From contig NZ_JAPJDL010000010.1 of assembly GCF_026242055.1 (NCBI RefSeq), positions 1 through 64,000 on the forward strand: a stretch of DNA of 64,000 nucleotides, written 5' to 3'. Position 1 is the stretch's first letter. Each line of letters begins with the position of its first letter. Below are positions 25,006 through 34,666 of the stretch, one piece after another. The DNA comes from Lentzea sp. NEAU-D7. Lineage in GTDB: Bacteria; Actinomycetota; Actinomycetes; Mycobacteriales; Pseudonocardiaceae. The notes below the pieces were generated by a model. It did not search any database. It was not told where the DNA came from and worked only from the letters and a program-made list of their open reading frames with translations. The position numbers and the translations under genes are program-made.

Positions 25006-28000
25006 GTGGCCACACGGCCTCCGGTCGGACTGCCGAAACTGTCCCGGCGCAGCCGAATACTGCTCATCGTGGGTGTAGTGCTCCTGTTCGGTCTCATCAC
25101 GGGATCGCGGCTGCTCGACACCTACGTGAACTGGCTGTGGTTCGGCGAGGTGAAATTCCGCGACGTCTACAGCACAGTCCTGCTCACGCGCCTGGCGCTG
25201 TTCGTGGCCGTCGGGGCCGTGGTCGGCGGCATCGTCGCGCTGAACCTCTTCCTCGCGTACCGGGCCCGGCCGGTGTTCGTGCCGGTGTCCGGGCCCGACG
25301 ACCCGGTGGCGCGCTACCGCACCGTCGTGATGGGGCGGGTGCGGTTCTTCGCGATCGGCATCCCCGTCTTCGTCGGTCTGATCGCGGGCGCGTCGGCGCA
25401 GGCGGACTGGCAGCAGATCCAGCTGTTCCTGAACTCCCAGCCGTTCGGCGTGACCGACCCGCAGTTCGGGCACGACATCGGCTTCTACGCGTTCCAACTG
25501 CCGTTCTACGAGTGGCTGCTGTCGTGGCTGTTCATCACGACCGCCGTCTCGTTCATCGGCGCGGTCATCGCGCACTACCTCTTCGGCGGCATCCGGCTGG
25601 CCGGTCGCGGCGGCCAGCTCTCGGGCCCCGCGCGGCTGCACCTGGCGCTCGTCGCCGGCACGTTCGTGCTGCTCAAGGCCGTCGCGTACTTCTTCGACCG
25701 GTACTCGCTGCTGCTGCACGAGAACGAGAAGTTCGTCGGCGCCAGCTACACCGACCTCAACGCGGTGCTGCCGGCCAAGCTGATCCTGCTGTGCATCGCG
25801 GTGTTCTGCGCCGTCGCGTTCTTCGCGGGCGCGTTCATGCGCAACGTGCAGCTCCCCGCCATCGCGACCGTCCTGCTGGTGCTGTCGAGCGTGCTCGTCG
25901 GTGCGGCGTGGCCCGCGGTGCTCGAGCAGTTCTCGGTCAAGCCGAACGCCATCCAGAAGGAAGCCGAGTCGATCACCCGCAACATCGCGGCGACACGGCA
26001 GTCGTTCGGGCTGACGGACGACAAGGTCGAGACGAAGCCCTACGAGGGCAAGCAGAACGTCACGAACGACCAGGTCAAGACCAACGACGCGGCGACGCTG
26101 GGCAACATCCGCCTGCTCGACCCGGCGGTGCTCTCGCGCACGTTCACCCAGTTCCAGCAGCTGCGGCCGTTCTACGGCTTCCCGAACAAGCTCGACGTCG
26201 ACCGGTACACAGTGGACGGAAAGCTCCGCGACTACATCGTCGCGGTGCGCGAGCTCAAGCTCGACAGCCTGCCGCAGGGCCAGCGCGACTGGATCAACCA
26301 GCACCTCATCTACACGCACGGCAACGGCTTCGTCTACGCCGAGGCGAACAAGGTGAACGCGGTCGCCGACGAGTCCAACGGCGGCTACCCGGACTTCAAG
26401 ACCGGTGAGGTCAAGTCCAACGGCGACGTCGGCAACGTCCCGAACGGCATCAAGGTCGACCAGCCCCGCACCTACTTCGGCGAGCTGTTCGGCGTGAACG
26501 ACTACTCGATCGTCGGCGGCCGCCCGGCCGGCTCGGCGGCCGAGTACGACACGGACGCCAAGTCCTACACCTACACCGGTGCCGGCGGCGTCCCGATCGG
26601 CAGCCTGTTCAACAAGCTCGCCTTCGCGGCGTACTACGGCGAGCGCAACATCCTCTTCAACCAGTCGATCGCGGACGACTCGAAGATCCTGTTCAAGCGC
26701 ACGCCGCGCGACCGCGTGCAGGCCGTCGCCCCGTGGCTCACGGTGGACAGCGACCCGTACCCGGCCGTCGTCAACGGCCGCATCACGTGGATCGTCGACG
26801 GATACACCACGCTCGAGAACTACCCGTACGCGCAGCGCACGCAGCTCGGCGACGCGACGAACGACTCGCTCACCGCGGACGGCGTCGTGATCTCGCAGGT
26901 CAACAAGCCCGTCAACTACATCCGCAACTCGGTCAAGGCCACTGTGGACGCCTACGACGGCACGGTGAACCTGTACCAGATCGACGACAAGGACCCGGTC
27001 CTCAAGGCCTGGATGGGCGTCTTCCCGAACACGGTGAAGCCCGGCAGCGAGATCTCGAACGAGCTGCGCCAGCACTTCCGCTACCCCGAGGACCTGTTCA
27101 AGGTGCAGCGGCAGATCCTGTCGAAGTACCACGTCTCGTCGCCGTCGGACTTCTACTCCGGTGTCGCCTACTGGGCACCGCCGCAGGACCCGACGATCGA
27201 CAACGTGACGACGGCCGACGCCCAGCGCGACGCGGCGAGCAAGCGCCGGGACGCCCAGCCGCCGTTCTACGTCCTCGCCGGTGACCCGAGCGACCCGAGC
27301 AAGGTCCGCTTCCAGCTGACCAGCCCGCTCGTCCGCGAGAACCGCGAGTTCATGGCGGCCCACGTCTCGGTCGGATCCGATCCGGACAACTACGGGAAGA
27401 TCAGCGTCCTGCAACTGAGCCAGGACGCGAAGGGCCCGCAGCAGATCCAGACGCAGTTCCTCACCTCGGACAACGTCAGCCGCGAGCTCAACCTGCTGAC
27501 CCAGCAGAAGACGACCGTCGTCTACGGCAACCTGCTCACACTGCCCGTGGGCGGAGCGCTGCTCTACGTCGAACCCGTCTACATCGAGCGCGCGTCGAAC
27601 AACACGTCGTACCCGCAGCTGTCCAAGGTGCTCGTCTGGTACGGCGACCGGGTCGGCTACGCGTCCACGCTGAACGAGGCGCTGGACCAGGTGCTCAGCG
27701 GTGCCGGCGCGGTCGTGCCGCCGCCCAGCGACAACAACGGCAACGGCCAGACCTCCACGCCGCCGTCGACCACACCGCCCACCAACAGCGCGCTGAGCCC
27801 TGAGCTGCAGAAGGCCGTCAGCGACATCGACGCCGCGCTGGCCGACATCAAGAGGGCCCAGCAGAGCAGCAACTTCACCGAGCTCGGCCAGGCCTACGCC
27901 AAGCTGGACGACGCCACGAAGAGGTTCAAGCAGTACAACACCGGGGCGCCGGCAGCACCGCCGACCGGCCAGTCGTCGGTTGTGCCGAGCCCCACACCGT

Positions 28001-28008
28001 CCGGCTGA
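25006..28008 (+). CDS. UPF0182 family large membrane protein
   Basis: A 1000-aa protein with about seven membrane helices in the first 290 residues (beginning RILLIVGVVLLFGLITGSRL). A very large extracytoplasmic domain follows (about 300-890), then a Pro/Thr/Ser-rich linker and a short helical tail ending in Pro/Ser repeats. Length and layout are those of UPF0182, widespread in actinobacteria and of unknown function. GTG 25006 follows AGGAGCG. It appears monocistronic and precedes the first initiator tRNA. Confidence 0.92.
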   Translation: MATRPPVGLPKLSRRSRILLIVGVVLLFGLITGSRLLDTYVNWLWFGEVKFRDVYSTVLLTRLALFVAVGAVVGGIVALNLFLAYRARPVFVPVSGPDDPVARYRTVVMGRVRFFAIGIPVFVGLIAGASAQADWQQIQLFLNSQPFGVTDPQFGHDIGFYAFQLPFYEWLLSWLFITTAVSFIGAVIAHYLFGGIRLAGRGGQLSGPARLHLALVAGTFVLLKAVAYFFDRYSLLLHENEKFVGASYTDLNAVLPAKLILLCIAVFCAVAFFAGAFMRNVQLPAIATVLLVLSSVLVGAAWPAVLEQFSVKPNAIQKEAESITRNIAATRQSFGLTDDKVETKPYEGKQNVTNDQVKTNDAATLGNIRLLDPAVLSRTFTQFQQLRPFYGFPNKLDVDRYTVDGKLRDYIVAVRELKLDSLPQGQRDWINQHLIYTHGNGFVYAEANKVNAVADESNGGYPDFKTGEVKSNGDVGNVPNGIKVDQPRTYFGELFGVNDYSIVGGRPAGSAAEYDTDAKSYTYTGAGGVPIGSLFNKLAFAAYYGERNILFNQSIADDSKILFKRTPRDRVQAVAPWLTVDSDPYPAVVNGRITWIVDGYTTLENYPYAQRTQLGDATNDSLTADGVVISQVNKPVNYIRNSVKATVDAYDGTVNLYQIDDKDPVLKAWMGVFPNTVKPGSEISNELRQHFRYPEDLFKVQRQILSKYHVSSPSDFYSGVAYWAPPQDPTIDNVTTADAQRDAASKRRDAQPPFYVLAGDPSDPSKVRFQLTSPLVRENREFMAAHVSVGSDPDNYGKISVLQLSQDAKGPQQIQTQFLTSDNVSRELNLLTQQKTTVVYGNLLTLPVGGALLYVEPVYIERASNNTSYPQLSKVLVWYGDRVGYASTLNEALDQVLSGAGAVVPPPSDNNGNGQTSTPPSTTPPTNSALSPELQKAVSDIDAALADIKRAQQSSNFTELGQAYAKLDDATKRFKQYNTGAPAAPPTGQSSVVPSPTPSG

Positions 28009-28059
28009 CCTACCGATTTGCTTTCCGCTGCTCCCCCCGCGTAAGGTTCTAATTACCGA

Positions 28060-28133
28060 CGCGGGGTGGAGCAGCTCGGTAGCTCGCTGGGCTCATAACC
28101 CAGAGGTCGCAGGTTCAAATCCTGTCCCCGCTA
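28060..28133 (+). tRNA. Initiator tRNA-fMet (CAT), copy 1
   Basis: A 74-nt cloverleaf. The 1-72 pair is mismatched (C/T) and the anticodon stem has three G-C pairs (GGG-CTCATAA-CCC), both identity features of initiator tRNA. CCA is not encoded. The sequence is identical to the copy at 28488. Confidence 0.96.
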
Positions 28134-28144
28134 CAAAGTTGAGG

Positions 28145-28180
28145 AAGCCCTGTTCGCGAAACGCGAACAGGGCTTTTTCG
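28145..28180 (+). terminator. Terminator after initiator tRNA copy 1
   Basis: Stem AAGCCCTGTTCGCG with complement and loop AAA, followed by TTT. A strong intrinsic terminator. Confidence 0.9.
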
Positions 28181-28487
28181 CATTTGCGTCGGCGGTGGAG
28201 CTTTGGACTCGGCCTGGCTTGTCTTCTGCGTCGGCTGGCCGAACATCTCGCGCTTCGGTCGCTTCGCCTTCGGCCGGCGAGAGCAATCCTGTTCGTGGAC
28301 GGCTTGCTCCCGTCGGTGGCCCGGCCCGTTCGGGCGGATTGGCGAGTTGGTCGGGCTGGATGGGTCTGCGGGGCGTTGACCTGCGGGAATGACGCTCAAG
28401 GGGGGTGGGTGAAAATGGGTTTTCGGAGGGTGTAGAGTTCTCCTTACAACAGCAAGACAGCAACACGGTGAGACAAGCTAGAAGCGG
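28181..28487. other. Spacer between the two initiator tRNA genes
   Basis: About 300 bp without a supported gene. Near the right end the AT-richer stretch around 28430-28470 (GTAGAGTTCTCCTTACAACA) probably carries the promoter of the second tRNA. Confidence 0.5.
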
Positions 28488-28561
28488 CGCGGGGTGGAGC
28501 AGCTCGGTAGCTCGCTGGGCTCATAACCCAGAGGTCGCAGGTTCAAATCCTGTCCCCGCTA
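28488..28561 (+). tRNA. Initiator tRNA-fMet (CAT), copy 2
   Basis: Identical 74 nt to copy 1, with the C1/T72 mismatch and the GGG/CCC anticodon stem. CCA is not encoded. Confidence 0.96.
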
Positions 28562-28572
28562 CTAGTAACAGA

Positions 28573-28606
28573 CAGAAGGCCGGAGCCACTTAGCTCCGGC
28601 CTTCTG
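28573..28606 (+). terminator. Terminator after initiator tRNA copy 2
   Basis: Stem CAGAAGGCCGGAG with its complement, 8-base loop, followed by CGTTTT. Different in sequence from the terminator of copy 1. Confidence 0.88.
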
Positions 28607-28639
28607 CGTTTTCCGGTTCCAGTGAGGTGGCCGGGCCTT

Positions 28640-28849
28640 TCAGGTCATGTTCTCCGCCCAGTACTGGGCGCACAGCATGCTGGAGCAGATGCGGCCCTCG
28701 CCGTTGACCGTGCGGTGCTTGCGGATCTGTTTGCCGCACACCATGCACTCGTCCTTGCCGGCCTGCTCCGGGATGCCTCCCGTCACCCATGCCCTCGTGT
28801 GCGCCGCCACCTTCTTGTGGTCCAGCCACTTCAAGCTCAGGTTCTTCAT
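28640..28849 (-). CDS. Small CxxC zinc-binding hypothetical protein
   Basis: A 69-aa protein with MVCGKQIRKHRTVNGEGRIC followed by SSMLCAQYW. The Cys/His pattern suggests one bound zinc. The N-terminal part is basic (SLKWLDHKKVAAHTRAW). ATG 28849 is preceded by GGAGG. I do not recognise a named family. It is convergent with the second initiator tRNA. Confidence 0.65.
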   Translation of the reverse strand: MKNLSLKWLDHKKVAAHTRAWVTGGIPEQAGKDECMVCGKQIRKHRTVNGEGRICSSMLCAQYWAENMT

Positions 28850-29235
28850 GGTCCCCGACCTCCGTGTTCAACCGCGCCTGTCTGGCAATGATCATTTTCC
28901 TCGAATGCCGGGCTCAGGAAAGAGGTCCGCGCGGACATCACCAGGTCGTGCGACAGTTGGCCCCGACCGTCCATTCGGGTGGCTCCGGCCGGTGAGAGTC
29001 GTACCGCCGATCGAGTGAGGGCGAAGGACTTTCGTTTCTGCGAAAGGACTTTTCCATCCGGGATGGACACAGACGGTCAAGAGGCCAAACGCGTGAGACT
29101 CGGAAACTGCCGCTTACTCAGCGAGACTTTTCGTTGCTCCGCATGGCCCATCAGACTAGCCCGGTGATCAGCCACTGTGGACAGAACGGCTGACCATTGT
29201 GGACAGCTTCCCCCAGACGTGGGAACGTTGTCGTT
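28850..29235. other. Intergenic stretch upstream of the PadR gene
   Basis: No supported gene in about 385 bp. Just before the PadR start, TGTGGACAG occurs twice (29176-29184 and 29198-29206), 22 bp apart, roughly two helical turns. This could be an operator, though TGTGGAC is a frequent word in this genome. Confidence 0.4.
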
Positions 29236-29736
29236 GTGTCAGACCTGAATGCGACCGCAGCCGCCCTGCTCGGGCTGCTGCACGACGGACCCAAGACCGG
29301 TGGCCAGTTGGTTGCGGAGGCAGGAGACCGCTTCGGCGCGTTCTTCAGCGTCACCCGCAGCCAGGTGTACCGCGAGCTGCCCGCGCTGGCCGACCAGGGC
29401 CTGCTGCGCCTCGGCAAGCAGGGACCGCGGTCCAGCCAGCAGTACGTGCTGACTGCCGCGGGCAAGAAGGCCTTCAAGAACTGGCTGCTGTCCGAGCCCG
29501 GCCCGGACCACCTCCGCAGCCCGCTCATCCTGCGCCTGGTGCACGCCGGTTCGCTGACCGCGAAGCAGCGCGAGTCCCTGATCACGACCGCGCGTTCGAC
29601 GTACGGTCAGGAACAGGAGAGCGCGAAGAGCGCGGCCAAGACGGCGGAGGACCCCTACGCCAAGGCGGTGGCCGAGTTCGGTCTCGCCCACGCGAAGGCC
29701 GTCCTCAAGCTGCTCGACGCGATTCCGACCGCGTAG
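29236..29736 (+). CDS. PadR family transcriptional regulator
   Basis: A 166-aa PadR-type repressor. The N-terminal winged helix covers about residues 5-80 (TAAALLGLLHDGPKTGGQLV, then TRSQVYRELPALADQGLL and the wing), followed by a helical dimerisation domain rich in Lys/Ala. GTG 29236 is chosen as the family begins a few residues before the first helix. No efflux pump or target gene is adjacent; prfB follows after a terminator. Ligand is unknown. Confidence 0.88.
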   Translation: MSDLNATAAALLGLLHDGPKTGGQLVAEAGDRFGAFFSVTRSQVYRELPALADQGLLRLGKQGPRSSQQYVLTAAGKKAFKNWLLSEPGPDHLRSPLILRLVHAGSLTAKQRESLITTARSTYGQEQESAKSAAKTAEDPYAKAVAEFGLAHAKAVLKLLDAIPTA

Positions 29737-29743
29737 AAGAGAG

Positions 29744-29784
29744 CGCCAGCACGCACCGGTCGCGACTCGCGACCGGTGCTGGCG
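29744..29784 (+). terminator. Terminator after the PadR gene
   Basis: Long stem (GCCAGCAC plus ACCGGTCGCGA with complements, one small bulge) followed by TAATCTTTTT, ending 12 bp before prfB. Confidence 0.85.
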
Positions 29785-29796
29785 TAATCTTTTTGC

Positions 29797-30900
29797 GTGA
29801 ACCCGGACGTCGAAGCAGACATCAAGGAACTCTCCGCGACGCTCTCGAGCATCGAGGCGGTGCTGGACCTCGATGCGTTGCGCGCCGCTGTCGCGGACCT
29901 GGAGGCGCAGGCGACCCGCCCCGACCTCTGGGACGACCAGGAGAAGGCGCAGAAGGTCACCAGCCAGCTCTCCCACAAGCAGGGTGAGCTGCGCCGGGTC
30001 ACCGGCCTGCGCTCGCGCCTCGACGACCTGCCGCTGCTCTACGAGCTCGCGGAAGAGGCCGAGGACGCCGAGGCGGCGGCCGACGCCGACAACGAGCGCG
30101 CCAAGCTGCGCGAGGAGATCGCGAGCCTCGAGGTGCGCACTCTCCTGTCCGGCGAGTACGACGAGCGCAACGCCCTCATCACCATCCGCGCCGAGGCCGG
30201 TGGCGTCGACGCCGCGGACTTCGCCGAGATGCTGCTGCGCATGTACTCGCGCTGGGCCGAGCGCCACAACTACGGCGTCGACGTGTTCGACACGTCCTAC
30301 GCCGAAGAGGCCGGCATCAAGTCCGCCACCTTCCGCGTCAGCGCCCCCTACGCCTACGGCACGCTGAGCGTCGAGCAGGGCACGCACCGTCTCGTGCGCA
30401 TCTCGCCGTTCGACAACCAGGGCCGCCGCCAGACGTCGTTCGCCGGTGTCGAGGTCGTGCCCGTCGTCGAGCAGACCGACCACGTCGAGATCGACGAGAA
30501 GGACCTGCGCGTCGACGTGTACCGCTCGTCCGGTCCCGGCGGCCAGGGCGTCAACACGACGGACTCGGCGGTGCGCCTCACGCACATCCCGACCGGCATC
30601 GTGGTGTCCTGCCAGAACGAGCGCTCGCAGCTGCAGAACAAGGCCACGGCCATGAACGTCCTGCAGGCGAAGCTGCTCGAGCGCCGCCGTCAGGAGGAGC
30701 AGGCCAAGATGGACGCGCTGAAGGACTCCGGCTCCAGCTGGGGCAACCAGATGCGCTCCTACGTGCTGCACCCGTACCAGATGGTCAAGGACCTGCGCAC
30801 CGAGCACGAGGTCGGCAACCCGTCCGCGGTGCTCGACGGGGAGATCGACGACTTCCTCGAGGCCGGCATCCGGTGGCGCAAGCAGTCCCAGCAGGGCTAG
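29797..30900 (+). CDS. prfB: Peptide chain release factor 2
   Basis: A 367-aa class I release factor. The GGQ motif is in [20 protein letters not shown] and the RF2-specific SPF tripeptide in [15 protein letters not shown], so it decodes UGA and UAA. It is in one continuous frame, with no programmed +1 frameshift, as is usual in actinobacteria. GTG start 29797. It is followed by a terminator and then ftsE, the common actinobacterial prfB-ftsE-ftsX-smpB order. Confidence 0.96.
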   Translation: MNPDVEADIKELSATLSSIEAVLDLDALRAAVADLEAQATRPDLWDDQEKAQKVTSQLSHKQGELRRVTGLRSRLDDLPLLYELAEEAEDAEAAADADNERAKLREEIASLEVRTLLSGEYDERNALITIRAEAGGVDAADFAEMLLRMYSRWAERHNYGVDVFDTSYAEEAGIKSATFRVSAPYAYGTLSVEQGTHRLVRISPFDNQGRRQTSFAGVEVVPVVEQTDHVEIDEKDLRVDVYRSSGPGGQGVNTTDSAVRLTHIPTGIVVSCQNERSQLQNKATAMNVLQAKLLERRRQEEQAKMDALKDSGSSWGNQMRSYVLHPYQMVKDLRTEHEVGNPSAVLDGEIDDFLEAGIRWRKQSQQG

Positions 30901-30915
30901 AGCTGATCTGAGCCG

Positions 30916-30957
30916 AAGAGCACGTCCGGTCCCGCAAAGGGCCCGGACGTGCTCTTT
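30916..30957 (+). terminator. Terminator after prfB
   Basis: Stem AAGAGCACGTCCGG with complement, followed by TTTT. Confidence 0.88.
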
Positions 30958-31073
30958 TCGTGGACGGGCGGTACCGGTTCGACCACGGCCTGTTGAGGTC
31001 CGAACCGCCCTTCCGGGGCTGGAAGTTAACCGGAACGGGGGCTTTACCCCGGCCATGAGTAGACTCGCGCCTC

Positions 31074-31763
31074 GTGATTCGTCTCGAACACGTTTCCAAG
31101 GTCTACAAGACCTCCACGCGTCCTGCGCTCGACGACGTGTCCGTCGAGATGGAAAAGGGCGAGTTCGTCTTCCTGATCGGGCCTTCCGGCTCCGGCAAGT
31201 CGACGTTCCTGCGCCTGCTGCTGCGCGAAGAGGTGCCGACCAGGGGACGCGTCTACGTCTCCAACTTCGACGTCGCCAAGATGTCGCGCCGCAGGGTCCC
31301 CCGCCTGCGGCAGTCGATCGGCTGCGTGTTCCAGGACTTCCGTCTTCTGCCCACGAAGACGGTGGCGGAGAACGTCGCCTTCGCGCTCGAGGTCATCGGC
31401 AAGCCCCGCAACACCATCGTCAAGGTGGTGCCGGAGGTGCTGCAGCTGGTGGGCCTCGACGGCAAGGAGGACAGGTTCCCGACCGAGCTGTCCGGTGGTG
31501 AGCAGCAGCGCGTCGCGATCGCCCGCGCGTTCGTGAACCGCCCGCTGGTGCTGATCGCCGACGAGCCGACCGGAAACCTGGACCCCGACACGAGCCAGGA
31601 CATCATGTTGCTGCTGGAGCGGATCAACCGCACCGGCACGACCGTCATCATGGCCACCCACGACCACGGCATCGTCGACTCGATGCGCCGCCGAGTGGTG
31701 GAGCTCTCGTACGGCAAGGTCGTCCGTGATGACGCGCGCGGCGTTTACGGCGTTGGCCGCTAA
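31074..31763 (+). CDS. ftsE: Cell division ATP-binding protein FtsE
   Basis: A 229-aa ABC ATPase with Walker [17 protein letters not shown]-loop [20 protein letters not shown], signature [14 protein letters not shown] and Walker [14 protein letters not shown]. With FtsX it regulates peptidoglycan hydrolases (in mycobacteria RipC) at the septum or cell wall. The GTG start 31074 gives the standard N-terminus ([12 protein letters not shown]). ftsX follows 40 bp downstream. Confidence 0.96.
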   Translation: MIRLEHVSKVYKTSTRPALDDVSVEMEKGEFVFLIGPSGSGKSTFLRLLLREEVPTRGRVYVSNFDVAKMSRRRVPRLRQSIGCVFQDFRLLPTKTVAENVAFALEVIGKPRNTIVKVVPEVLQLVGLDGKEDRFPTELSGGEQQRVAIARAFVNRPLVLIADEPTGNLDPDTSQDIMLLLERINRTGTTVIMATHDHGIVDSMRRRVVELSYGKVVRDDARGVYGVGR

Positions 31764-31803
31764 GCGTCCCTAAGCCCCCGAACCCCAAGGAACCCCGCCC
31801 CCG

Positions 31804-32706
31804 ATGCGTACCAGCTTCGTGTTCAGCGAGGTCATCACCGGACTTCGCCGGAACGTCACGATGACGATCGCGATGATCCTCACGACCGCCATCTCGCTCG
31901 GGCTGCTCGGCGGTGGCCTGCTCGTCGTCCGCATGGTCGACAAGATGCAGGCCAACTACGCGGGCAAGCTCGAGGTCTCCGTGCTGCTGACGAACGACGT
32001 CAGCGCCAACGACAAGGACTGCACCCAGCAGCCGTGCGCGGGCCTGCGTTCCAACCTGGAGGCGACCTCCGGCGTCGAGTCCGTGGTGTACCAGAACCGG
32101 GACGAGGGCTTCGAGCGCTTCAAGCGCATCTTCGAGGCCCAGCCGGAGCTGCTCAAGCTCGCGCGTCCCGAAGCCATCCCGGCCACGTTCCGCGTGAAGC
32201 TCGAGGACCCGGAGCGCACCGACGTCATCAAGCAGGCCTTCGAGGGCAAGCCCGGCGTGAAGGGCGTCGACGACCAGGGCAAGTTCCTGGAACGGTTCTT
32301 CGAGGGCCTCAACGGCATGCGGGACGTCGCCCTGATCCTGGCGCTCATCCAGGCGTTCGCCGCGCTGCTGCTGATCTCGAACACCATCCAGGTGTCGGCG
32401 TTCACCCGCCGCGTCGAGGTCGGCATCATGCGACTGGTGGGCGCGACCCGGTGGTACACGCAGCTGCCGTTCCTCATCGAGGCGGTCGTCGCGGGCATCA
32501 TCGGCTCGGTCACCGCGGTCGGCGGCCTCGTGCTGTTCAAGGCGTTCTTCCTCGACAGGATCACCAGGAACCTCACCGAGTCGGGCATCATCCCGCCGAT
32601 CGGCTACCTGGACATCCTGATCGTGTCGCCCTGGCTGTTCCTCGTCGCGATAGTCATCTCGGCGACCACCGGCTACGTGACACTCCGTCTCTACGTGCGG
32701 CTTTAA
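31804..32706 (+). CDS. ftsX: Cell division protein FtsX
   Basis: A 300-aa permease-like protein with four membrane helices. The first (about 20-45) is followed by an extracellular domain that contains the Cys pair DCTQQPCAG, as in mycobacterial FtsX. Three helices in the C-terminal half include MRLVGATRWYTQLPFLIE, the typical FtsX/MacB loop. It transmits FtsE ATPase activity to periplasmic hydrolases. Confidence 0.96.
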   Translation: MRTSFVFSEVITGLRRNVTMTIAMILTTAISLGLLGGGLLVVRMVDKMQANYAGKLEVSVLLTNDVSANDKDCTQQPCAGLRSNLEATSGVESVVYQNRDEGFERFKRIFEAQPELLKLARPEAIPATFRVKLEDPERTDVIKQAFEGKPGVKGVDDQGKFLERFFEGLNGMRDVALILALIQAFAALLLISNTIQVSAFTRRVEVGIMRLVGATRWYTQLPFLIEAVVAGIIGSVTAVGGLVLFKAFFLDRITRNLTESGIIPPIGYLDILIVSPWLFLVAIVISATTGYVTLRLYVRL

Positions 32707-32736
32707 GTATTTTGCCGACCGCCTAGACTTGTCGTC

Positions 32737-33213
32737 ATGGTCAAGGAACGCGGGCAGAAGGTCATCGCGTCGAACCGCAAGGCTCGGCACGACTGGTCCA
32801 TTCTGGACACCTACGAGGCGGGCATTCAGCTCGTCGGCACCGAGGTGAAGAGCCTGCGCATGGGCCGGGCGTCCCTGGTGGACGCCTTCGCCCAGGTCGA
32901 CGACGGCGAGATCTGGCTGCACGCGCTGCACATCCCGGAGTACGTCGCGGGCACCTGGACGAACCACGAGGTCCGGCGCAAGCGCAAGCTCCTGCTGCAC
33001 AAGGCGGAGATCGAGCGGCTGATCGGCAAGACCAAGGAGTCCGGTCTGTCGCTCGTGCCGCTGCAGATGTACTTCAAGGACGGCTACGTCAAGGTCGAGA
33101 TCGCGCTGGCGAAGGGCAAGAAGTCCTACGACAAGCGCCAGGACCTGGCGAAGCGCGACGCGAACCGCGAGATCGCCAAGGCCCACGGCCGGGCCCTGAA
33201 GGGTCGCTACTGA
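32737..33213 (+). CDS. smpB: SsrA-binding protein SmpB
   Basis: A 158-aa SmpB with the conserved barrel motifs [36 protein letters not shown], and the basic C-terminal tail [20 protein letters not shown]. It carries tmRNA to stalled ribosomes; its partner ssrA lies 2.8 kb downstream. The stop overlaps the start of the amidohydrolase gene (TGATG). Confidence 0.97.
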   Translation: MVKERGQKVIASNRKARHDWSILDTYEAGIQLVGTEVKSLRMGRASLVDAFAQVDDGEIWLHALHIPEYVAGTWTNHEVRRKRKLLLHKAEIERLIGKTKESGLSLVPLQMYFKDGYVKVEIALAKGKKSYDKRQDLAKRDANREIAKAHGRALKGRY

Positions 33214-34040
33214 TGGCACTGGTGGACGTCCACGTCCACTTCATGCCGCAGAACGTCCTGGACAAGGTCTGGGCCTACTTCGACCGCGTGCGCGAGTCCG
33301 GGGTCGACTGGTTCATCCAGTACCGCACCGACGAGAACGCCCGGCTCACCGCGCTGCGGGAGCTGGGCGTCGTCGCGTTCGCACCCCTGCTCTACCCGCA
33401 CAAGCCGGGCATGGCGCCGTGGCTGAACGAGTGGGTGGCCGACTTCGCGGCGCGGGTCCCCGAGGCGGTGCCGACGGGCACGTTCTACGCGGAACCCGGC
33501 GCCGAGGCGTACGTGCGCAAGGCCCTGGAGGCCGGTGCGCGCTGCTTCAAGTCGCACGTCCAGGTCGGCGGCTACGACCCGCGTGACGCGCTGCTGGACG
33601 GCGTCTGGGGCCAGCTGGCGGAGGCCGGCGTGCCCGTGGTCGTGCACTGCGGTGACGGGCCGATGCCGGGCGAGTTCACCGGGCTCGGCGTCTTCGAAGA
33701 GGTCCTGAAGGCGCATCCGCGGCTGACCGCGGTGATCGCGCACGCGGGGATGCCGGACTACACGGGCGCGTTCGACCTGGTGGAGCGCTACTCCAACGTG
33801 CACGTCGACACCACGATGGTGGGCGTCCCGTTCACCGAGCAGATGGTGCCGCTGCCCGCGGACTGGCGGGTGCGCGTCGCGGCCCTCGCGGACCGGGTGG
33901 TGCTGGGCACCGACTTCCCGAACATCCCGTACCCGTACGAGGTGCAGCTCGACGCCATCAGGTCGTGGGGCCTGGACGCCGCCGCCGAGCAGGCGGTCCT
34001 GCACGACAACGGCGCCCGTCTGCTTCAGCTGTCGAGGTAG
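33213..34040 (+). CDS. Amidohydrolase family protein (TIM-barrel)
   Basis: A 275-aa amidohydrolase-2 type protein. It has the first metal motif VDVHVHFMP at the N-terminus, FKSHVQVGGYDPRD with a metal-ligand His, VVVHCGDGPMPGEF and VIAHAGMPDY, and the late metal-ligand Asp in GTDFPNIPYPYE. Relatives are decarboxylases or lactone/amide hydrolases; the substrate is not predictable. It is coupled to smpB by overlap. Its end overlaps the convergent response regulator gene by 16 bp. Confidence 0.87.
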   Translation: MALVDVHVHFMPQNVLDKVWAYFDRVRESGVDWFIQYRTDENARLTALRELGVVAFAPLLYPHKPGMAPWLNEWVADFAARVPEAVPTGTFYAEPGAEAYVRKALEAGARCFKSHVQVGGYDPRDALLDGVWGQLAEAGVPVVVHCGDGPMPGEFTGLGVFEEVLKAHPRLTAVIAHAGMPDYTGAFDLVERYSNVHVDTTMVGVPFTEQMVPLPADWRVRVAALADRVVLGTDFPNIPYPYEVQLDAIRSWGLDAAAEQAVLHDNGARLLQLSR

Positions 34041-34666
34041 GCGAGCACGGCGCGCACGCGGCGGTGCTCGGAGTTCGACGGCTCCAGGCCGAGCTTGGCG
34101 AAGATGTTGCCGACGTGCTTCTCCACGGCGCCGTCGGACACGACGAGCGTGCCGGCGATGGCCGTGTTGGACAGGCCCTGGGCCATCAGCCCGAGCACCT
34201 CGCGTTCGCGGGGCGTCAACTTGTCGACGGGGCTCTTCTTGCTGCGCACCATGAGCTGCGTGATCACCTCGTGGTCGATGCTCGTGCCACCGTCGGCGAC
34301 CCTGCGCACCGCGTCGACGAACTCCTTCACGTCCGCGACCCGTTCCTTGAGCAGGTACCCGACCCCGCTCGCGCCGCCCGCGAGGAGCTCCACGGCGTAG
34401 CGCTCCTCCACGTACTGCGACAGCACCAGCACCGGCAGCCCCGGATAGCGGCGGCGGCACTCGATCGCGGCCCGCAGCCCCTCGTCGGTGAACGACGGCG
34501 GCATCCGCACGTCCACGACGCACAGGTCAGGCCTGTGCTCGGTCACGGCGTCGAGGAGGTCGTCACCGTTCTCCACCGCCGCGACGGTCTCGATGCCCTC
34601 GTCGGCGAGCAACCTCTGCACGCCCACCCTCAACAGCACCGAGTCCTCGGCGATCACCACGCGCAC
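34025..34666 (-). CDS. NarL/LuxR family response regulator
   Basis: A 213-aa regulator. The receiver domain has VVIAEDSVLL acidic residues, the phospho-acceptor Asp in DLCVVDVRMPPSF near residue 53, and the Lys in GYLLKERV. The C-terminal LuxR HTH has LTPREREVLGLMAQGLSNTAI and AVEKHVGNIFAKLGL. The GTG at 34666 overlaps the end of the sensor kinase gene, so the pair is translationally coupled and transcribed kinase first. Confidence 0.93.
   Translation of the reverse strand: MRVVIAEDSVLLRVGVQRLLADEGIETVAAVENGDDLLDAVTEHRPDLCVVDVRMPPSFTDEGLRAAIECRRRYPGLPVLVLSQYVEERYAVELLAGGASGVGYLLKERVADVKEFVDAVRRVADGGTSIDHEVITQLMVRSKKSPVDKLTPREREVLGLMAQGLSNTAIAGTLVVSDGAVEKHVGNIFAKLGLEPSNSEHRRVRAVLAYLDS

Noticed and set aside
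24928-27414. An 828-codon open frame antisense to the UPF0182 gene
   Set aside because: Composition is Arg/Val/Asp/His-rich typical of antisense frames in GC-rich genes. The plus strand codes a recognised family.
29797-29900. Programmed +1 frameshift in prfB
   Set aside because: The coding frame is continuous from GTG 29797, with no internal TGA.
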